Origin: Isoetes taiwanensis
Taxonomy: Eukaryota; Streptophyta; Lycopodiopsida; Isoetales; Isoetaceae
DNA length: 64,000 nucleotides
Assembly: GCA_021234155.1 (NCBI GenBank)
Contig: JAJEKV010000057.1
Location: forward strand, 7,102,623-7,166,622
Reading direction: 5' to 3'
Shown here piece after piece: positions 46,773 through 58,639 of this stretch (the stretch's first letter is position 1; every line of letters starts with the position of its first letter). Both the position numbers and the translations under genes were made by a program. Under the pieces are notes generated by a model that was given only the letters and a program-made list of their open reading frames with translations, did not search any database and was not told where the DNA came from.

Positions 46773-48664
46773 CCGTCTTTCTCACATGTTTCCTTGTTTT
46801 CCCATCCCTTTCCTTCCCCCTTCCCTGTTCCCGATAATCTTTTTCCCTTCCCTTTTGCTCCTTTCTCCACCTTTTCCCTCTTCTCTTTTTTCTTTGCCCT
46901 TTTCCCTTCCCCTTTCTCTTTTTTTATGCCTTCTCTTTCCCCACCCTTTTTCCATGTCTTCCTTTTTTCTTGACATTTTTCTCTTTCGCCTTTTTCCATG
47001 CCTATTTTTCCTTCTCTTTTCCTCGCCTATTTTTCCTTCTCGGTCGCCCTAAATCTGGTGGTCTAGAATATTTTGCCCTAAAATTTTAACGGCCACGATA
47101 GCTCAATGGCAAGATTATGAAGCTCAAGACCAAGAAAAAAAAAACCCCTGCTCTGGCGATGGCGATCTCCTCTTCAGCTCAGTGATAGCAATTTTGCAAG
47201 ACAAAACGGCTTCAAGGCCGCTATGGCTATGTCATGCTATAGTAAAGGCGGCTAGAATTACGTGAACTCAAGGTTTAGTTTGTAAAAAAAGAAATAGGTT
47301 TTCCTCTAGCATCAGCTATCCGTTATTGCTTTTCGGGAGCCATTACTTGGCAAAGAGCCACGAACTGGAGGGCTTCTGGCAGAGGATGCTTGAATAAAGC
47401 AATGTTTTTCTTTCATAAAATGTTAGCATCGGCAAAAACCTCAGCCATGTCTGGTTATGGCTTTTGCATACTGACGGGTTCCTCCTTTTCCCACTCTTTT
47501 CCTCTCTTTTTTGTGTGACCTTTTTCCTTCCATTTTTTTTTCTCCCTTCCGTTTTTCATGCCCTTTTTACCTTCCCTTTTTCCATCTCCTCACCCTTTCC
47601 CTCTTTCCCTTTTCCATGTTCCCTTTGTCTCTTCCCCTTTTCCATTTTCCTCATTTCCTTTTTCCCCTGCCTCTCTCTCTTTCCCCTCTTTTCCATTCTT
47701 TTTTCTTTTCTATTTCCCTTTTCCCATGTCCTTTTTCCCACCCTTTTCCCTTTTCCCCATGCCTTTTTGCCCTTCACATTCTCTCTTTCCACTTCCCTTT
47801 TCTTTTCCTTTCCCTTTTTTCTTTTTTCCCTTTTCCTTTTACCCTTTTCCCTTTTCCCCATGCCTTTTTGCCCTTCACATTCTCTCTTTCCACTTCCCTT
47901 TTCTTTTTTTCCCTTTTCTTTTCCCTTTTCCTTTTTTCCCCTTTTTTTTTTTTTTTACCTTTTTCTTTTTCCCTTTTTCCTTTTCCCCATGCCTTTTACC
48001 CTTTTCCCTTTTCCCCATGCCTTTTTCCTTTCACCACCCTTCCTCTTTTTCCTTTTCTTTTCTCTTTTTTCCTTTTTCCCTTTACCTTTTACCCTTTCCC
48101 TTTTCCCCATGCCTTTTTGCCCTTCACATTCTCTCTTTCCACTTCCCTTTTCCTTTTTTTCCCTTTTCTTTTCCCTTTTCCTATTTTCCCTTTTCCTTTT
48201 CCTTTACCTTTTTTCCTTTTTCCTTTTCCTTTTACCCCTTTCCCTTTTCCCAATGCCTTTTGCCCTTCACATTTCTCTTTCCACTTCCCTTTTCCTTTTT
48301 CCCTTTTCCTTTTCTCCCTTTTTTTTACCCTTTTCCTTTTTGCCTTTTTCCTTTTCCCCATGCCTTTTTCTTTTCCCCACCCTTTCTCTTTTTCCTTTTC
48401 TTTTCCCTTTTTTCTTTTTTCCCTTTTCCTTTTACCCTTTTCCCTTTTCCCCATGCCTTTTTGCCCTTCACATTCTCTCTTTCCACTTCCCTTTTCCTTT
48501 TCCCCCTTTTCATTTACCCTTTCCCCTTAAGAGACGCATGACCAATCACAGTGTTGGTAAGTCGTGCAATAAATCTAGGCCTTCGAATGCATCCAGATGA
48601 TCTCAGCCATTCAAATTAGGGCTCGGTGCACTACGCACTTACGGTATAACATTATAATATAAGA
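46609..48664 (-). mobile_element. Non-autonomous Helitron with pyrimidine tract, inserted in a tRNA unit
   Basis: CTAG and hairpin (46609-46635) form the 3' end on the minus strand, and ATTATAATATAAGA (ending 48664) forms the 5' end. The flanks GAATATA and TGTTTAAATACG join to the uninterrupted GAATATATGTTTAAATACG seen near 37880. This is a second, independent proof of A/T insertion. Its interior is again mostly pyrimidines, and its 5' subterminal sequence is homologous to that of the 17362-19527 element. Confidence 0.94.
46680..48530. repeat. Pyrimidine-rich tract with internal repeats
   Basis: From 47500 on, a module CCATGCCTTTTTGCCCTTCA followed by CATTCTCTCTTTCCACTTCC recurs near 47758, 47858, 48108, 48256 and 48458. 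The segment 46737-46772 is 36 consecutive T. Between 47046 and 47463 about 0.4 kb is of ordinary composition. The long F/P/S/L frames are composition artefacts. Confidence 0.93.
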
Positions 48665-49152
48665 TGTTTAAATACGTTCAAGGTTGGTCAACATGAAGCA
48701 TGGCATAACCTTATGAAGTTGGAGCATTAGTTGATTTTTTACATGTTGCTTACTTGGTTCTAAAATATAATATAAGGCATACATATCTCCATTATATTGA
48801 TTAAGAAGTAGGAGTGATTCGTAATATGTGAACCTGCCAAATTACGCCAAATTACTCTCTTTTTCTTTTTCTTTTCTCTTTTTTTGCGAAATACGCCAAA
48901 TTACTGTTGGATTATATTGAACAAAACCAAAGGTTTCATTAGGCGCAACACTGCAATCTGTACTAGGCATATAAATGAGCCATAAATCTTGTGTTCTTAG
49001 ATTCTTTTGGTCCCAAATCGATTACAAGTTAGTTTATGGTTTTCTATAGAATACGTCATAGGGATAGATTTAGCAGATGTATGAATTTTCTGGGATTGTT
49101 CTTATATACGGCTAGTTGTAAGGTTGATAAAAAAAAAATCCTTTTTGAGTCA
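48665..49152 (+). repeat. tRNA-Arg array, last partial unit
   Basis: It continues the unit broken by the Helitron through GAATACGTCATAGGGATAG to TTTTTGAGTCA, where homology stops just before the expected GGTTTAGATGG and tRNA. Confidence 0.9.
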
Positions 49153-49736
49153 AAATATGATAGCCATGGGAACATTCAATATAATAGATCTGCGAGTTAT
49201 ACTTTTGCATGTGCTATCCTCAAAGAAACTCAAAGACAAGAATGACAATGAAATGCATTAAGTTTCTGATGGTGATTGCAAAACCATGTGGGATATACAA
49301 AGAGTGGTTGAAAGAACCTTGATGTGCATTTCTTTGGGAAAGTTGTTCATCATGTAAAACATTTATTTACTTTATTTTACGCATCAGATCAAATTTTATC
49401 ATATCATACAATAACACTTCTATAGAATGGTTACCATCTCTACATATGTAGTTTCGTTTTATTGTGTCATTGCTAGAAAATCTATTCATCATATGAAGAT
49501 GATATGATGATTGTTATGTGATGGCTATCATCATTAGGTGATGATTGTGAGTTAAATGTAATTTGATCATTTTGGTTAGTTTCAAGACAGTTGAGTAGTA
49601 TGATGTTTTATTTTGGTTATGCCTCTATAAATTACATATTGGACTAAGTTATTTCTTCTATTATGTTGAGGATCATTGCAAACAAAATATTTAAGGCACC
49701 CAACTTCTGCCCAACAATGCTGGGCACCATTACTAG
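49153..49736 (+). mobile_element. Helitron fragment with plus-orientation 3' end
   Basis: It ends TGCCCAACAATGCTGGGCA, CCATTA, CTAG (49733-49736) before T. The 5' end is not recognisable at the left junction, and the flanks do not match the same point of the repeat unit, so a deletion probably removed part of the element and of the unit. ATCATATGATGAT-like words lie near 49488-49540. Confidence 0.6.
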
Positions 49737-49739
49737 TAT

Positions 49740-50650
49740 CTATATATTGGCCAAGAAGTACGAGGGATCCTTAAGATCTGAACCCGACATTAGTTTACTT
49801 TTTCTTTTCCTTTTTTCTGTTTTCTTTCCCAATTGGAAAATACGTGAAGGTATTGTATGGACAATATCGAAGAAAAACAAAGGTTTCATTAGGCACAACA
49901 CTGCAATCAGTACTAGGCATATAGATCAACTAAAAATCTTGTTTTCTTTTGGATCCAAATACAATACAAGTTGGTTAATAATTTTCTGGAGTATGCGCCA
50001 AAGGGATATATTCAGTATATGTATGAATTTTGTGGAATTGTTCTTATATACGGCTAGTTGCAAGGTGGATAAAGAAAAAATCCCTTTTGAGTCAGCTTTA
50101 GAGGGTTGCCTTACCATTCTTGTTTCTTACGCAAAAGAAAACAACCACCTATCATAGCATCGAGTGGAAAGCTAATATGTCATTGACCATGTGGCCTAAT
50201 GGACAAGACGCTCGCCTTCGAAGCGGAAATTATGGGTTCGAGTTCCATCTTGGTCGGTTTGTTTTATGAGGATGGTGATACTTCATGAACTTGCAGAAGG
50301 ACATAACTGTGAAGTTGTACTACAACTCAAGCAAGGATAACCTCTATAAGTTTTGATGGAGCAAGCCCTATATAATTAATGTCTAAATATGATTAAGGTT
50401 TGATCAAGCAAGGTATAACCCCTCTGTGGATTTATGTCTAAATACAATTAAGGTCTTATTGGAGATCGACATAATTGTGAAGTTGTACTACAATTAAAAG
50501 TTTCATCATGCAAGGATAACCCCTCTAAAGGTTTGATCGAGCAAGGCATAACCCCTCTATGGATTTATGTCTAAACACATTTAAGGTTGGTCAACATAAA
50601 CCATGGCATAACCTTATGAAGTTTGATCAAGTTGGAGCATTTGAAATACG
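49740..50650 (+). repeat. Diverged tRNA-Arg unit
   Basis: The order of blocks is that of the array, but identity is clearly lower (for example GGAGTATGCGCCAAAGGGATAT). It marks an older member at the array's edge. After about 50650 the similarity ends. Confidence 0.85.
50185..50255 (+). pseudogene. tRNA-Arg (TCG), diverged
   Basis: The anticodon arm reads CTCGCCTTCGAAGCGG with one base lost after it, so the lower stem pairs poorly. The T-arm has GTTCGAGTTCC. The A box is intact. Confidence 0.65.
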
Positions 50651-52900
50651 TGTTTTACTGTTGGTAAAAGATAGAGGAATAGAATCCTCCATTTGCACTA
50701 CCTTGTTTGTGCATATACAGTCTTTCTGGCCCTATTTCTTACAAACATATGAATTTTCCATTGGTGAGGGCTTTGGCCCTATTTCTTACAAACATATGAA
50801 TTTTCCATAGGTGAGGGCTTTGCTTCTTCTCCGGATGCACACCTAAGTAGTTTATATTCCGGTTTGCTCCAACTATCTGTTTTCTTTATTTTAGATCTCC
50901 GAAAGGAGTAGCCTGCTCTACATCTACATCTTCAGCCTTGCTTCTTTTGTTCTTCTTTGCTTTTTCTTCTGTGCGTCTTAGTTGAGACACGTTTGGCCTT
51001 GCGTATGGCCCCTACCTTTAGATTCGTATTCAATGTTTGAATCAACGACAGTTATTTTTTTTATTCTTGTTCAAATAGTGATTAGAGTTGAGTGAAGGTG
51101 ATGGTTGATTGTCCAACAAATTAGCTATATAAGCAATTTGTAGTTGGATCAAGATAACTCCAAATTATAATGTACAAACTCCATAGCTAAGAAGTTGTTT
51201 CAAACCCTTTAATTAATTGACTAAGCTCTTAAACTTAACACACGTCTCCAGCTCAATTACACCTAACATACAATAACATTTCAAGGGCATCTCACAATAG
51301 ATAAGCAGTCTATTTGCTCTCCTAACAAAGATAAACCAATATGGACAAACTATATATGCCTTCAATCTACATTATCAGGCATTTTGCTGGATTGCCCACA
51401 GAAGAGGCTTTCTGATATTTGTTAGACATTTTTGCAATCCCCATCAAAGTTGTATGTCACACAATAATGATGAGTTGAAGGCATGTCAACGACCTTCAAA
51501 GCCATATCCATTAGCACTACCCCCTTTATATTTAGAGCATTAGACATCTAATGTTATGGCTGACTTTGTACGTGGGGTTTGAAGGAAGAAATCTTTCACT
51601 TATCATCATATATATTCTCAACGTTCTTCCGAAATGAGATCCTTATTGAAGTTTTATGGTGATAAAATTTGCACTCCTGGTAGTAAGGAAGTAGAACATT
51701 GCTGGGCATCAGGAAATTTGCATCAACGGGTGCTGCACTCATTATTATTACCAAGAATAAATTTCTGCTAACACATCCATCACATTCTTTAGGGCTAATT
51801 TGGCTGGACATAGAGAAATCTACACATCGATAACAAAGAATGCTATCTTGTTTACTTAGTCTGCCATACCTCCAAAACATCCATTCTACAAATTCAGATT
51901 TAGCTCAAAGTTTTGTTTTTCTCTCAAAATCTCATTTCTGCTTCATGATATTAGGTCACGCACATCCTACCATTGACATCAACATACAGAGGCAACGTTC
52001 ATTTGATTTGGCATACATCATGTATGATAGCATTTTTGGCATATTGCATCGAAAATGTAGGAGGTTCTCATATTTGAGAAGGGCTTGTCGCTACACCATG
52101 TTTATTTGTTCAATAAACTATGGTCATGATTGTATAACAGACAAATACTAAGAATCATTCTATTTGTCTACAAGAATACTATTCTTACCTGGAATTGAAG
52201 ACTTCTTAACTCTGCTGGATGACTGTGTATTGCATGAAGGTAAGATCCCAGGACAAGATTCATGTGACATGCTTATAAAGATAAGAACCTGCTAAGCAAT
52301 CATAAACATAGAGCAGCTAAGGCATGACAGGCTTATTTTGTTTATTCAACTGACGGTTGCAACATGAATGCTTGCCATGTGATATGTTGCAACTAGCTGA
52401 TGGCAAGATGACAATCTAGCATTTACTTCAGCTAGAAAGTTCTTTGGTCAAAGAAGCAAGCATCATAAAGTAAGATTTATTACAACCTAGCAGCAGGTGC
52501 TTCGAAACTAGCAGAAAACACTATGGATGCTTACACATCACATGTTAGCTTATAATAATTCGATCCAGTAATGCAAGCGACAAAACAAGAACATCTATAT
52601 CAGACCCACTATAAAAAAACAGATTTCATTGTATGAACATTTGTAAAATACATTCTTACCTGCAAGGCAAGGAACTGCACATGTGCTTCAAGCTTTCTTC
52701 TTGCCTGCAAAACAAGAGACATGCTAAATTATTGCTTCCACATTTTGATTAACATCTACACATATTTGCCAAGATATTCTCATGTCCAAGAAGAGCAAAC
52801 ATTGCTGACAAAAATCGACATATAATAAGAACGTGCGACCCAAAACATACTTTGGAAAAATTTAAGTATGATACTGGCTGCAGCTTATAGCTGTAATCCA
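50651..52900. other. Unassigned sequence
   Basis: A 47 bp direct duplication (GGCCCTATTTCTTACAAACA at 50728 and 50775) is the clearest feature. Minus-strand open pieces at 51560-51400 and 51880-51596 have no motif I can name. The rest is AT-rich without signals. Confidence 0.4.
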
Positions 52901-53052
52901 TGTGATGGCATCCTCTATGTGGCTGCTAAGAAGTTGCCATTGTCTAGGAGGAGCAGACAGCGCTGAACCACATCAAATATATTTTTTTCATACCTCTGTT
53001 TATAAGGAGTCATTCCAAAGGAGAAGACATTGCAATCTGAGCGAGAAAAGCT

Positions 53053-53595
53053 ATGGCTTGCCTAGAGATCAAGGTACTCTACTTCAGCATCAACAACAGC
53101 CACAGTGTGGGAGAATACCCAAATTCTTTAGCAGTAAGAATATGTCCAGGTGCAGCAGTGCAGCTGAATGGAACAGGAGTTCCTCATTCAGAAGAAGCTG
53201 TGTTGAATATGAGGCTAGATCAAGCCGACGAAGAGATGCAGAGCATCACATATGTGGGCACAGATCATGTTAGCGTAAGAGGATCATTTCAACTGCAGAT
53301 CCAACACCAAAAGGAGCTCCTGATGAGTGCTAGTATTCAAGAGCATGGGTCAGGTTGGAGGATAAATTGCGAAGGAGGAACAGGGGCATGGAGCTCAATG
53401 TTGAGCATGGAATTGGGTATGGTGGGAAACTCGCTTGGATCGTCTGTAATTCTGAGCGAGACTGTAGAAGTAGTGAGAAAGAGAAGTAGAAAAGCACTAG
53501 TTAAGATTGAAGAGGAAGAAGAAGAACAAGAGCAGCGCCCAAAGCGGAGGAACTGGAAAGGGAAGCTCCGGCAGCTGCTTAGATGGAGGCATTGA
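53053..53595 (+). CDS. At1g01500-like protein, partial or truncated
   Basis: The 180-residue frame begins MACLEIKVLYFSINNS and contains LAVRICPGAAVQLNG, LDQADEEMQSITYVGTDHV, a GSF.L.I...KELLMSASI segment, WRINCEG and VILSETVEV, ending in a Glu-rich, then Lys/Arg-rich tail. The order follows the plant family of At1g01500 (annotated, without biochemical support, as erythronate-4-phosphate dehydrogenase family): W/CLEIK.FY..., L.L...P....E.NG, VTYVSTD.V...GS..F, WS..C, PVILTKT. It lacks the family's N-terminal extension. A start codon is present at the first Met, but upstream exons are possible. Cellular role is unknown. Confidence 0.65.
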   Translation: MACLEIKVLYFSINNSHSVGEYPNSLAVRICPGAAVQLNGTGVPHSEEAVLNMRLDQADEEMQSITYVGTDHVSVRGSFQLQIQHQKELLMSASIQEHGSGWRINCEGGTGAWSSMLSMELGMVGNSLGSSVILSETVEVVRKRSRKALVKIEEEEEEQEQRPKRRNWKGKLRQLLRWRH

Positions 53596-54136
53596 TTGAA
53601 TTGAAGTAACGCATTTTTCCAGAGGCCGCCATCGCCACGTTTTCAGCAGGACTGAAAAATGGAGTGCGTTTAAATGGCAAAAGAGCTAACCATTGTATAA
53701 AAACTCTCATGTTAACATTATACTTCAAGCCCATTTGTTCAATTTTGGTCTCGTTTTGTTTTTTGGGTTGCCCCTAGGGGGGCAAACCTTGGTCCATGTG
53801 GGTTTTCGGCATATTCCTTGGATATGCTGGTATATGCTTCAGATATTCCGAAAACTGCTCCAAACCCACTATCGCCCTTAAGCTCTCGGTCACCCTCGTT
53901 CATGTGCGAGGCTTTTTTGCTTCTCTTCCTACCGGTGACCGAAACAGCTGTTGTAGGCTAGATGGCTTCCAAATCTGCTGGTTTGACGAAGTTTGAAGGC
54001 TCTGACTAGAAGCTCCTTGCCTCGACTATGAATTCAAGGCGCTAACTTCCAAATTCAGGCCCAACGATTCCGGAAACAGGGGCATCCCACAGGTAAGAAC
54101 CCAAAAACCTAAATCAGTTTTATCTTCTGAAATTCC
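53596..54136. other. Spacer with a dispersed GC-hairpin repeat
   Basis: The part 53745-53850 (TTGCCCCTAGGGGGGCAA and CGGCATATTCC...GGATATGC) resembles 10290-10370. No gene was found. Confidence 0.45.
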
Positions 54137-54962
54137 TCATCCCATGGAAGCTGGAAGTTCTATTTCAACTGTTTTTAGCTCTAGCTGCAAATTAGAAGAG
54201 CAAAGCCCAGCAAAGCCGTAAGAGAAAGTCTTCACCTTATTATTTAAGTGGGCTATCGTTAATGCTTCTGTTTGATGCCCAGATTTGCTGTTTGCATTTG
54301 CAATACCCTCATCATAAATTTCTTTCCCCTGGTTGACCATCATCACCACCTCTTGGTATTCCTCAATCTCTTCATTGCTAAGTTCCAATGGCTGAATAAA
54401 TGTTGGTAGTAAACGCTTAAATTGATCTTGCTACAAGGATCACACACCAATCATTTAGTCTTCAATGGCATCTCCATTTATGAAAGAAAGATATATGCTT
54501 AAAATGACATCTTACCTTATGATAAATGCCATCACTACAGAGCAGGAGCTCCAATCCCCATGACCAGGGGAAAACCACCATTTCTTAGACACCTAAAGAT
54601 AAAGTCCAGTATAAACAAAAGAAAAATACCATATCTTCATGAGACTCGGGGTTGTACCTTATTATACAACTTTGCATATGCTACCCATTGACCCTCTCGA
54701 TTTCGATCGACTGCGGCAATTGCCTCCTTTGCACGAAGGGCAAAGCTTATCGCTCCTAGAAGCTCCTTACCACTCTCATCTATTCTCGCATTAGAGAAGG
54801 CAATAAATAGCATGCAATCAATCTTATTTGCACGCAAAGAATCACCTCATTATGACGGTTTGCTAGCGGGACGTTCTCCTTCAACTCTAAGAGTGGATGC
54901 CCCAATTTTAATTGCCTAGGGAAGAACCCCTTATCGGTGCTTAGATTCTCGGCGTCTTCCAA
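54137..54962 (-). CDS. Unknown spliced protein gene (partial), minus strand
   Basis: Two exon-like blocks are visible. The first (from 54962 down to about 54655) reads NLSTDKGFFPRQLKLGHPL, then ANRHNEVIL, IDCMLFIAFSNARIDESGKE and ISFALRAKEAIAAVDRNREG, ending LYNK before GTACAA. It needs one frameshift near 54840, at GCACGCAAAG. The second (about 54433 down to 54235), after a TTGTAG acceptor, reads QDQFKRLLPTFIQPLE, SNEEIEEYQEVVMMVNQGKE and ends HLNNK before GTGAAG. Good splice signals and unbiased composition suggest a real gene. I recognise no domain. The second block is probably alpha-helical. Confidence 0.45.
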
Positions 54963-55394
54963 AGATGTTGACCCGATTGTTGTTTATTTGGCCATTTTTT
55001 CTGGCTGAAATGGCGGTATCATTTGGAAGCGGATGGTAAATTGACACTCTCCTTATGCGACCAATGTAATCGCATGCCCATACTCGGCATATTCATGCAT
55101 GCTCTGCATGTAATCTTAGATTTAATAAAGCAGAACACGAAGATGCACTTGTAGAATATAATTCAAAGCAGATCTTCGTTCTGATTCGCACCTCTAATGG
55201 TGCCTCATCCGTACCCCTGATGGCTGTATGAAGTGACTACATATAAATGAAATTTTTTCATTTGACAGCAAGCTATTCCACAACAAAGAAACATATTGCT
55301 CCCCACCATTGAAGGCACACTACTAATTTAGGTGGTTTTGTGCTTAGGTTTTTCTTTAAGCTTTTTATGATACAGATGCATGCTTAGAATTAAA
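54963..55394. other. Spacer, no gene recognised
   Basis: It could be an intron or the 5' flank of the minus-strand gene. No motifs were found. Confidence 0.4.
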
Positions 55395-55520
55395 ACTAGG
55401 GGCTCTAATTCAAGGGACAAGGTATATGGAAAAGAAATAGACCAGCATGGAACTGTGATAAGGTTCAATAATGCACCTACCTTAGGATATTGGGTTTTGG
55501 GAATGGAGTCTGTTGCCCCA
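55395..55520 (+). pseudogene. Sialyltransferase-like (GT29) L-motif fragment
   Basis: The frame reads YGKEIDQHGTVIRFNNAPTL followed by GY. This is the centre of the sialyl motif L of glycosyltransferase family 29 (YG..ID.HD.VIR.NNAPT.GYE.DVG), which binds the nucleotide sugar in the Golgi. Plants have a few such proteins. Here the Asp after His is Gly, and the sequence becomes unrelated after GYW. Only this piece was found, so it is a gene fragment or one exon of a decayed gene. Confidence 0.65.
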
Positions 55521-55565
55521 GCCCAGAGAAAGAATGAGTTCAAGAATGTTGAGAATCGCATTTGA

Positions 55566-56853
55566 AAAAACAATACTATCCCATCCTCAAGTATTATCGC
55601 TTCAACAATCTTGTGCATATAGTCAAATTTTGATTCCTAGTTGATCTTATTTGTTTTGCTTTTTAAAATTTTTCGGCATACAGGAAGAAACGAAAGTACA
55701 ATTTTTGATGAAAAGGGGTCATTGTGAACCGATTACCTGCAGAGGTGAGAGTAGACAGACAACTTAGCACAATTTTAACAATTATTGTTCACTGTGCTAA
55801 TTCCTGTAGATATTTTACATTCATGCACTTTATTAGATCTGTCTCTTCTTTTCAGGTTTGTAGAGAATGGGAGTCAGCAGCCAAGCAGGTCATTACTAAT
55901 GTAAGACTGGTGCTTCTGCGTATGCAAGCAATAGTTCCTATAGCAGCTAGCTATGAAGACTTATGATGCATGGAAGGAATTAAACTCAGCTGATCTCATT
56001 TTCCACTTTAGTGAAGGTAGCATCACTTCCTTGTCAAAAATGTTTCATCTTTAACGTTATTTCAAGATTCTTGGTTTCCTTCACATATGATGTAGTGGCT
56101 ACTAGGCCAGTTGCATTGCGAGAAACTTATCAGGAGCTGATTATATGAATTCAATATTTCCTTTGCTCCATTATGTAACATGCTACTGTAGCAAGCACTT
56201 GAGCATCCGTGTACTTAAATTTATGCTAGCATGCAATAGAGCTCACCATGCTTATGCATATTATGCAATGCACGCAGAAATGAAACAAGATCTGTTGAAC
56301 AATCCCATTCTAGTTGTTGGCTGCAACTTAGTGTTGGTCAGCTTAAGAAGTATAGCTTGAAAGCATGACAAAGAAATATGAGTAGGATGTAAGCACTACG
56401 AGCATCTTGGCATGAAACAAAGTTGCGTATTAAACGGGAGCAAATCATCGAAACGAGAGCGAAAGGAATATTCCTCAAAGTTTCCCTTTTTTTTTTACAA
56501 AAAGGGGGTAAAATGAGGTTTAAAAAAAAAAAAGATGCATGAAATTCTATTTTGACCCCCCCAAAAGTGACTAATTTTTTTGTGCAACGAAAGAATTGAC
56601 TTTTTTAAAGTGTCATTTTTCTTAGCAAATAGAATGTTGTTGAAGTATATTTTACGAGAGAAACCCTAATTTCAGAGGATAAAATATTTAACAAAAAATT
56701 GAAGTTAGTCCAGAATCAAACTGTAGTATTCTCAAAATTTGAAGATAGAATCTTCATATTCACATGCAAAATTCTGATCTTTTTCTAAGACTCAGTTATG
56801 TGCAAAAGTATGAGGAGTGATGAAGGAAGGATCCAGGACGTCATCATGTTCAT
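55566..56853. other. Unassigned sequence
   Basis: Open pieces at 55724-55966 and 56145-56360 show no known motif; the first could be the exon after the sialyl motif, but it does not match the family. A run of T and A near 56485-56535 is noncoding. Confidence 0.35.
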
Positions 56854-57531
56854 TTATGCCATCCTCATCACCTTCACTTCTTTCACTGTCACTAGAGGAA
56901 GTGCTTGAGTTATCTTCCTCATCACTATCAACAGATGGTGTAGCATTGCCACCACCTTCTTCATCCTCTTCTTCGTAATTACAAGCTTTTTTTTAAGCAA
57001 ATTGATAGTCCTCGGCGTAGAGGCGATTGTCGATTTCAATTTAAAATCATAGCACAATATAGTCACGTCATTAAGGATCAACTCATCCCTACAACCCACC
57101 TTCTTGGACTTTCTCCCTTTTCCTTGGCTTCTCATTTCTAACTCATATCTACCTTCAAAAGCATTTTCTGAGCGTGTTGCAAGCCAATGAATCTTGAGTT
57201 TAGTGACTAAGCCTTCCTCCTTGACTGTGTCAAGCACTTTTGCTATCCAGAAAGGTCGACCTTTGTCATCCTCCTCAGTTGGAAGAGCAATTAGCATACC
57301 CTTGGTAATTTCTGTGATATTACCTTGAGGCTCATTCCTGCGTCTTGGTCCGAGGTACATGACTCGATCCTCGTCTTCTTCTCCGCGAGGTGCTAATGTA
57401 GCATTGCTTGGACTGCTTGGTCTTTGGGGTTGATGGAAGGTGTTAGGCCATCCAAATGGTTCTTGCAACTGTCTTAGAGCTATATTTTTCACAACAATTT
57501 TCTGTTCGAGAAAGAAATTACTCCACCACAT
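56854..57531 (-). pseudogene. C-terminal part of a DUF7869-type element protein
   Basis: The minus-strand frame reads ITKGMLIALPTEEDDKGRPF, WIAKVLDTVKEEGLVTKLKI, HWLATRSENAFEGRYELE and VTILCYDFKL. A compact beta domain with PFWIAKV...IHW.....GKY is common downstream of DUF7869 in plant element proteins, from memory. It is followed by a Lys-rich, then acidic tail. It lies 430 bases after the DUF7869 core in the same orientation, with stops and frame changes between. Confidence 0.5.
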
Positions 57532-57960
57532 CCGATCTTCTTCTAAGAAGTACTTAAAGCCTGAGGAAATTCCATTTTCAATGGCTTTTAAGGATGACTC
57601 TGAGGTACTTTTCTTACCTTGGACTCCTTAGGATTTTTGAGAGGAAGTTGCTCAAAGACGTTCTATGAAGGAAGTGTCCGGAATATATTTAAGAAAGCGT
57701 AATCCCTCGGTGGACTCAGTCCTTAGTTGTAGTATACTTCTTCCCTTGTAAGAAACTCGGCCATCCTTCAAGTAGAACTTGATATGATGTTGAAAGGTGA
57801 GATCATTCAACTTGTTCACGGCTTGTTCTCAATGCGAACGTTGAGAGAAAACAAACTCTCGAAATCAGCAGTCTCTTTAAGAAGATCGACCCTTTGGAGT
57901 AGGAGTGTAAGAATCTTCAATAATTGAACTAAAGAAGGAAGACGAAAAGCCTTCTTCCTT

Positions 57961-58398
57961 CTAAGGCATACGAAAAATCTGCTTTGAACATTTGGTCAAT
58001 CGATCATGAGTGTGTCCTACAAGTAAGAAACAGAGCTTCACTTTTCTAAAGATCCCTAGCTCCACTAACATGGCAAGATGCATAAAGAGTGTTTGATTCT
58101 TGTTCTCCCTTGTAGTATTGTCAAGTTGCGAGATAAAGCTTTGGCGGTAATTGCTCTTGCTCGCATGGGACCTTGTTAAGAATTGTAATTGTGAGGTTCG
58201 GGTCACCATGCAAGTTTGGATCGTCAAAAATACTTTGCACTTTAGACTTCCTTTGAAGACCATAGCTCCTACAAGGTGGACCTTAACAAAACATTCCTCC
58301 GGCACATCTTTAGGAATGTTCAAGAAATGTGGTAGAGTAGTTTTTTTTTGGTCCATTCCATCAATCACAATGAGACATATATTGCATTGGGCGTTCAA
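57961..58398 (-). pseudogene. DUF7869-type transposase-like core domain
   Basis: The minus strand encodes LIVIDGMDQKKTTLPHFLNI, then HLVGAMVFKG, and near the end QLDNTTRENKNQTLFMHLAM followed by LVELGIF and FLLVGHTHDRLTK. The invariant D-G-M-D-Q, DN..RENKN and VGHTH(D/E) blocks identify the family found in multicopy proteins of many plants and other eukaryotes, usually linked with mobile DNA. The block between HLVGAM and QLDN is shifted out of frame in places. The acidic residue set suggests an RNase H-like nuclease fold, but this is inference. Confidence 0.75.
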
Positions 58399-58639
58399 GA
58401 GCTTTTTTTTACGTGTTTGGCAAGCTTTCTTCTCTCTGGCGCTTGTTGTTCACGATGTCGGCAAGCAAGGTTACGTTGCACAATATCGTAGAAGAAATAA
58501 GGTCAAAGCATTTTTTTTTTTTTTAAAACAAGTGAGAGATTGAAGAACATGAGCTTACTTCTTTCGACCTCTGTCTTTGCGGTTTCTCTTTGACTTTTTA
58601 ATTACGCACACCTTGAGCAAAGCGGACATTACGTGTCTC

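Noticed and set aside
47464-48600. 378-codon open frame of the same kind
   Set aside because: Same reason; it lies inside a Helitron with a C/T tract and repeats its modules.
51596-51880. Copia-type polyprotein fragment on the minus strand
   Set aside because: I checked for the RNase H and integrase motifs of such elements and found none.
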